From: Henriciella sp.
Lineage (GTDB): Bacteria > Pseudomonadota > Alphaproteobacteria > Caulobacterales > Hyphomonadaceae
Reading direction: 5' to 3'
Length of the DNA: 64,000 bases
Assembly (NCBI GenBank): GCA_013214545.1
Contig: JABSQB010000008.1
Coordinates: forward strand, 1 to 64,000
Part shown: in pieces, positions 61,240-64,000 of the stretch
How positions within the stretch are numbered: position 1 is the stretch's first letter
Layout: the number at the start of each line of letters is the position of its first letter
Position numbers and translations under genes: made by a program
The notes under the pieces: generated by a model
Told to the model about the DNA's origin: nothing
Databases searched by the model: none
The model's input: the letters and a program-made list of their open reading frames with translations, nothing else

Positions 61240-64000
61240 ATGGCCGATACTGACAAACCGAAAAAACAAGAAAACCCGTACAAGGACACTTTGTTCCTTC
61301 CCACGACTGATTTCCCGATGCGCGGGGGCTTGCCGAAAGCCGAGCCGAAATGGATCGAGAAATGGGATGAGATGAAGCTGTATGAGCGCTTCCGTGCCGA
61401 TGCAAAATCGCGCAACGCCGAGCCGTTCATCCTGCATGATGGTCCACCCTACGCCAATGGTCCGATCCATCTCGGTACCGCGATGAACAAGATCATCAAG
61501 GATATCATTGTCCGCAATCACCAGATGCGGGGCTTCGATGCGTCTTATCTGCCGGGCTGGGACTGTCACGGCCTGCCGATCGAGTGGAAAGTCGAAGAGC
61601 AGTTCCGTTCCAAGGGCCGCACTAAGGATGACGTCCCGGGTGACGAGTTCCGCCGCGCTTGCCGTGAATACGCGGCTGAGTGGATCGAGGTTCAAAAAGC
61701 TGGCTTCCGTCGCTGCGGCGTCGAAGGCGAGTGGGACGATCCTTATCTGACCATGAACTTTGAGTCCGAAGCCGCCACCGTGCGCGAGTTCCTCGCCGTC
61801 GCCATGGGCGGACGTCTGGTCCGCGGCGCCAAGCCGGTCATGTGGTCGCCAGTGGAACGCACAGCTCTGGCCGAGGCGGAAGTCGAGTATCATGACCGCA
61901 AGGTGCCGGTGATCTGGGTGAAGTTTCCGGTGAACGTCAGCAGAACTTACAAAGACCCCACCTCGATAGACACCTCAGGACACTACGATGGCGTTGAGCA
62001 TGCGAGCGTTGTGATCTGGACCACCACGCCATGGACGATCCCGGCCAACCAGGCTGTGAGCTTTAGTTCCGGCATTCAATATTCATTGTATGAGGTCGAA
62101 GAAGTCATGTCGGCTGAGGAGCTTGGGTTCGCACCTTATGTGAAAGAAGGGGAGCTCCTAATCATCGCTGATGCCCGCGTGGAGGAGGTGATGAACGGTG
62201 CGAAAGCGACCAAGTATCGTCAAGTTATCGACCTTCCTGTGGAAGAAATCGTCCAACATCTTGTTTTGACGCATCCGCTCGCAGAACTCGATCCTTTCTT
62301 CCAACACGACATCCCACTGCTCGCAGGTGATCACGTCACCGACGATGCCGGGACAGGATTCGTCCACACGGCGCCCGCGCACGGTGAAGATGACTTCAAT
62401 GTTTGGGTCGAGTCAGGCCGCACGACGCAGCAGATCCGCCAGATCGTCGATCCCGACGGCTGCTATACCGATGACGTGCCCGAAGCTCTGCGCGGGCTCG
62501 ATATCATCCGCACGTCTGGGAAGAAGCGTGGGCAGCCCGGCAAAGCCAATCCGGAAGTCATTCGTCTGCTCGCCGAGAGCGGCAATCTACTCGCGCGCGG
62601 CATGACAGAGATTCGGGATGCCCATTCCTGGCGCTCCAAAGCCCCAGTGATCCGGCGCGCGACCCCGCAATGGTTCATCGCCATGGACACGCCCGGCAAG
62701 GATGGTTCGCGCCCGCTTCGTGAAATGGCGCTCGAAGGCATTGAACAAACCAAATTCGTGCCGCCGACCGGCTATAACCGACTGAAAGCCATGGTCGCCG
62801 ATCGCCCCGACTGGCTGATTTCCCGCCAGCGCAATTGGGGCGTGCCGATCACGCTGCTGGTCAATGAAAAAGGCGAACCGCACACCGCCGCGCTGCCAGA
62901 AGACCAGGCCAAGGCCGTCAATCAGCGCATCCTCGACAAGATTCGCCAGGAAGGCGTCGAAGGCTGGTTCTCAGCTGAGGTCAGCGACTTCCTCGATGAT
63001 CCGACCGGTTGGGAGAAGGTCAATGACGTACTCGACGTCTGGTTCGATTCCGGCACCACGCATGCCTTTGCGCTCCGCGATCGCGGCATCATCGATGATG
63101 CAACCGGGGTGGCCGATGTCTACATGGAAGGCTCTGACCAGCATCGCGGCTGGTTCCAGTCTTCCTTGCTGGAAAGCTGCGCGACCCGCGGTATGGCGCC
63201 GTTCAAACAGGTCGTCACGCACGGCATGATTGTCGACGGCGAAGGTAAGAAAATGTCCAAGTCGATCGGCAACACGATCGATCCTAAGGATTTTGCCAAT
63301 CAGTATGGCATCGAAATCCTGCGCCTATGGACCGCGAGCGCTGACTATACCGAGGACCTGCGTATCTCCGATGAGATCATCAAAGGCGCGGTCGAGAATT
63401 ATCGCCGCCTGCGCAACACCATGCGTTACCTTCTCGGAGCGCTCGACGGTTACTCCGCTGATGAATCAGTGCTGCCGGTTGAAATGCCGAGCCTGGAGAC
63501 CTGGGTGCTGCATCGCTTGGCGGAGCTCGATGACCTGGTGCGCAAAGCCTATGAAGAGCATGATTTCAAACGGATCATGGCCGCATTGCTCAACTTCTGC
63601 TCGGTAGACTTGTCGGCTGTCTATTTCGATATTCGCAAGGACAGCCTTTACTGCGACGCCCCGAGCGACATTCGTCGTCGGTCCGCCCGCACTGTGATGG
63701 CAGCAATCCTGGAGCGACTGGTCGCGTGGCTGGCCCCGATCATGCCGTTCACCACGGAGGAGACCTTCCTGATGAGCCCGTTTGCGGATCGTGCCGACAG
63801 CGTACATTTGCTGCAATTCCCGGAAACGCCGCTGGATTGGAAGGATGACGATCTCGCTGAGCGCTGGGACAAGATCTTCCGCGTCCGCCGCGTGGTGACC
63901 GGCGCAATCGAGATTGAACGCCGCGAGAAGCGGATCGGTTCTTCGCTGGAAGCAGCGCCGAAAGTCTTCATCGACGATCCGGACCTGTTGGCGGCGTATG
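61240..64000 (+). CDS. ileS: Isoleucyl-tRNA synthetase, 3' end beyond the window
   Basis: The frame from ATG 61240 stays open for 920 codons to the window edge. HIGH region: FILHDGPPYANGPIHLGTAMNKIIKD near residues 65-88. The CP1 editing domain includes VIWTTTPWTIPANQAV and TGFVHTAPAHGEDDF near 370. WFDSG and EGSDQHRGWFQSSLL precede KMSKS at 671-675 (GEGKKMSKSIGNTIDP). The anticodon-binding domain has begun by the end of the window (LERLVAWLAPIMPFTTEE), so the missing part is its end and any zinc-binding tail. It charges tRNA-Ile. The upstream leader suggests regulation by isoleucine supply. Confidence 0.97.
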   Translation, partial: MADTDKPKKQENPYKDTLFLPTTDFPMRGGLPKAEPKWIEKWDEMKLYERFRADAKSRNAEPFILHDGPPYANGPIHLGTAMNKIIKDIIVRNHQMRGFDASYLPGWDCHGLPIEWKVEEQFRSKGRTKDDVPGDEFRRACREYAAEWIEVQKAGFRRCGVEGEWDDPYLTMNFESEAATVREFLAVAMGGRLVRGAKPVMWSPVERTALAEAEVEYHDRKVPVIWVKFPVNVSRTYKDPTSIDTSGHYDGVEHASVVIWTTTPWTIPANQAVSFSSGIQYSLYEVEEVMSAEELGFAPYVKEGELLIIADARVEEVMNGAKATKYRQVIDLPVEEIVQHLVLTHPLAELDPFFQHDIPLLAGDHVTDDAGTGFVHTAPAHGEDDFNVWVESGRTTQQIRQIVDPDGCYTDDVPEALRGLDIIRTSGKKRGQPGKANPEVIRLLAESGNLLARGMTEIRDAHSWRSKAPVIRRATPQWFIAMDTPGKDGSRPLREMALEGIEQTKFVPPTGYNRLKAMVADRPDWLISRQRNWGVPITLLVNEKGEPHTAALPEDQAKAVNQRILDKIRQEGVEGWFSAEVSDFLDDPTGWEKVNDVLDVWFDSGTTHAFALRDRGIIDDATGVADVYMEGSDQHRGWFQSSLLESCATRGMAPFKQVVTHGMIVDGEGKKMSKSIGNTIDPKDFANQYGIEILRLWTASADYTEDLRISDEIIKGAVENYRRLRNTMRYLLGALDGYSADESVLPVEMPSLETWVLHRLAELDDLVRKAYEEHDFKRIMAALLNFCSVDLSAVYFDIRKDSLYCDAPSDIRRRSARTVMAAILERLVAWLAPIMPFTTEETFLMSPFADRADSVHLLQFPETPLDWKDDDLAERWDKIFRVRRVVTGAIEIERREKRIGSSLEAAPKVFIDDPDLLAAY

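Overview
The window is a gene-dense chromosomal segment of an alphaproteobacterium. Gene content points to the Caulobacterales/Maricaulales side (Hyphomonadaceae-like): a TipF-type flagellar positioning protein, clpS-clpA beside a phasin, the mreBCD-mrdA-mrdB cluster, a class I lysyl-tRNA synthetase and a TIGR01459 HAD hydrolase. This assignment is inferred from gene content; no rRNA is present. I see no prophage, insertion sequence, CRISPR array or integrase.

Layout: 1-2.1 kb, a CAT-anticodon tRNA, an orphan gene and an MscS channel. 2.1-12.6 kb, an AlkK-like acyl-CoA ligase, a GDPD lipoprotein, then a candidate signalling/conflict neighbourhood (four-helix SLATT-like membrane protein, TIR-TM-FGE-like protein, alpha/beta hydrolase-OmpA fusion), then a Kef antiporter. 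12.8-17.4 kb, a GIY-YIG gene framed by inverted REP-like elements, clpA/clpS, a DUF1499 gene and a phasin with a palindromic operator-like site. 17.6-22.6 kb, two penicillin-recognising serine hydrolases, a GGDEF-EAL protein and a K+ channel. 22.6-28.6 kb, a translation cluster on the minus strand, infC-rpmI-rplT-pheS-[ASCH]-[TM protein]-pheT, in which infC appears to start with AUA. 28.6-40.7 kb, a glycosyltransferase, hydrolases, a bacterial GPP34 protein, lysK, a membrane protein-XRE pair, an alkylsulfatase, an SDR and an ArsR-SRPBCC-DUF3052 operon. 40.7-48.2 kb, leuA behind a leucine-rich leader peptide, then the rod-shape/elongasome operon. 48.3-61 kb, a sodium symporter, proline iminopeptidase, DUF262-DUF1524 protein, FAH-family hydrolase, a degenerate metallo-beta-lactamase-like lipoprotein, a Tat-exported nitroreductase with its MarR regulator, tipF, a HAD hydrolase, MaoC, ribF and a YbjN-like gene. 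From 61.1 kb, ileS behind an isoleucine-rich leader peptide; ileS runs off the end.

The most interesting signals are regulatory. Two leader peptides, leucine-rich before leuA and isoleucine-rich before ileS, share one architecture: a run of regulatory codons, then Gly-Pro codons inside a GC-rich stem whose distal arm ends in GGGATC. Other sites of interest are a hairpin covering the pheS ribosome binding site, a tandem structured RNA at 54.9 kb, a GIY-YIG gene whose stop codon lies inside a REP-like repeat, and clear palindromic operators beside local ArsR, MarR and XRE regulators. The TIR neighbourhood at 4.9-9.5 kb is the best candidate for an undescribed defence or stress-sensing module.
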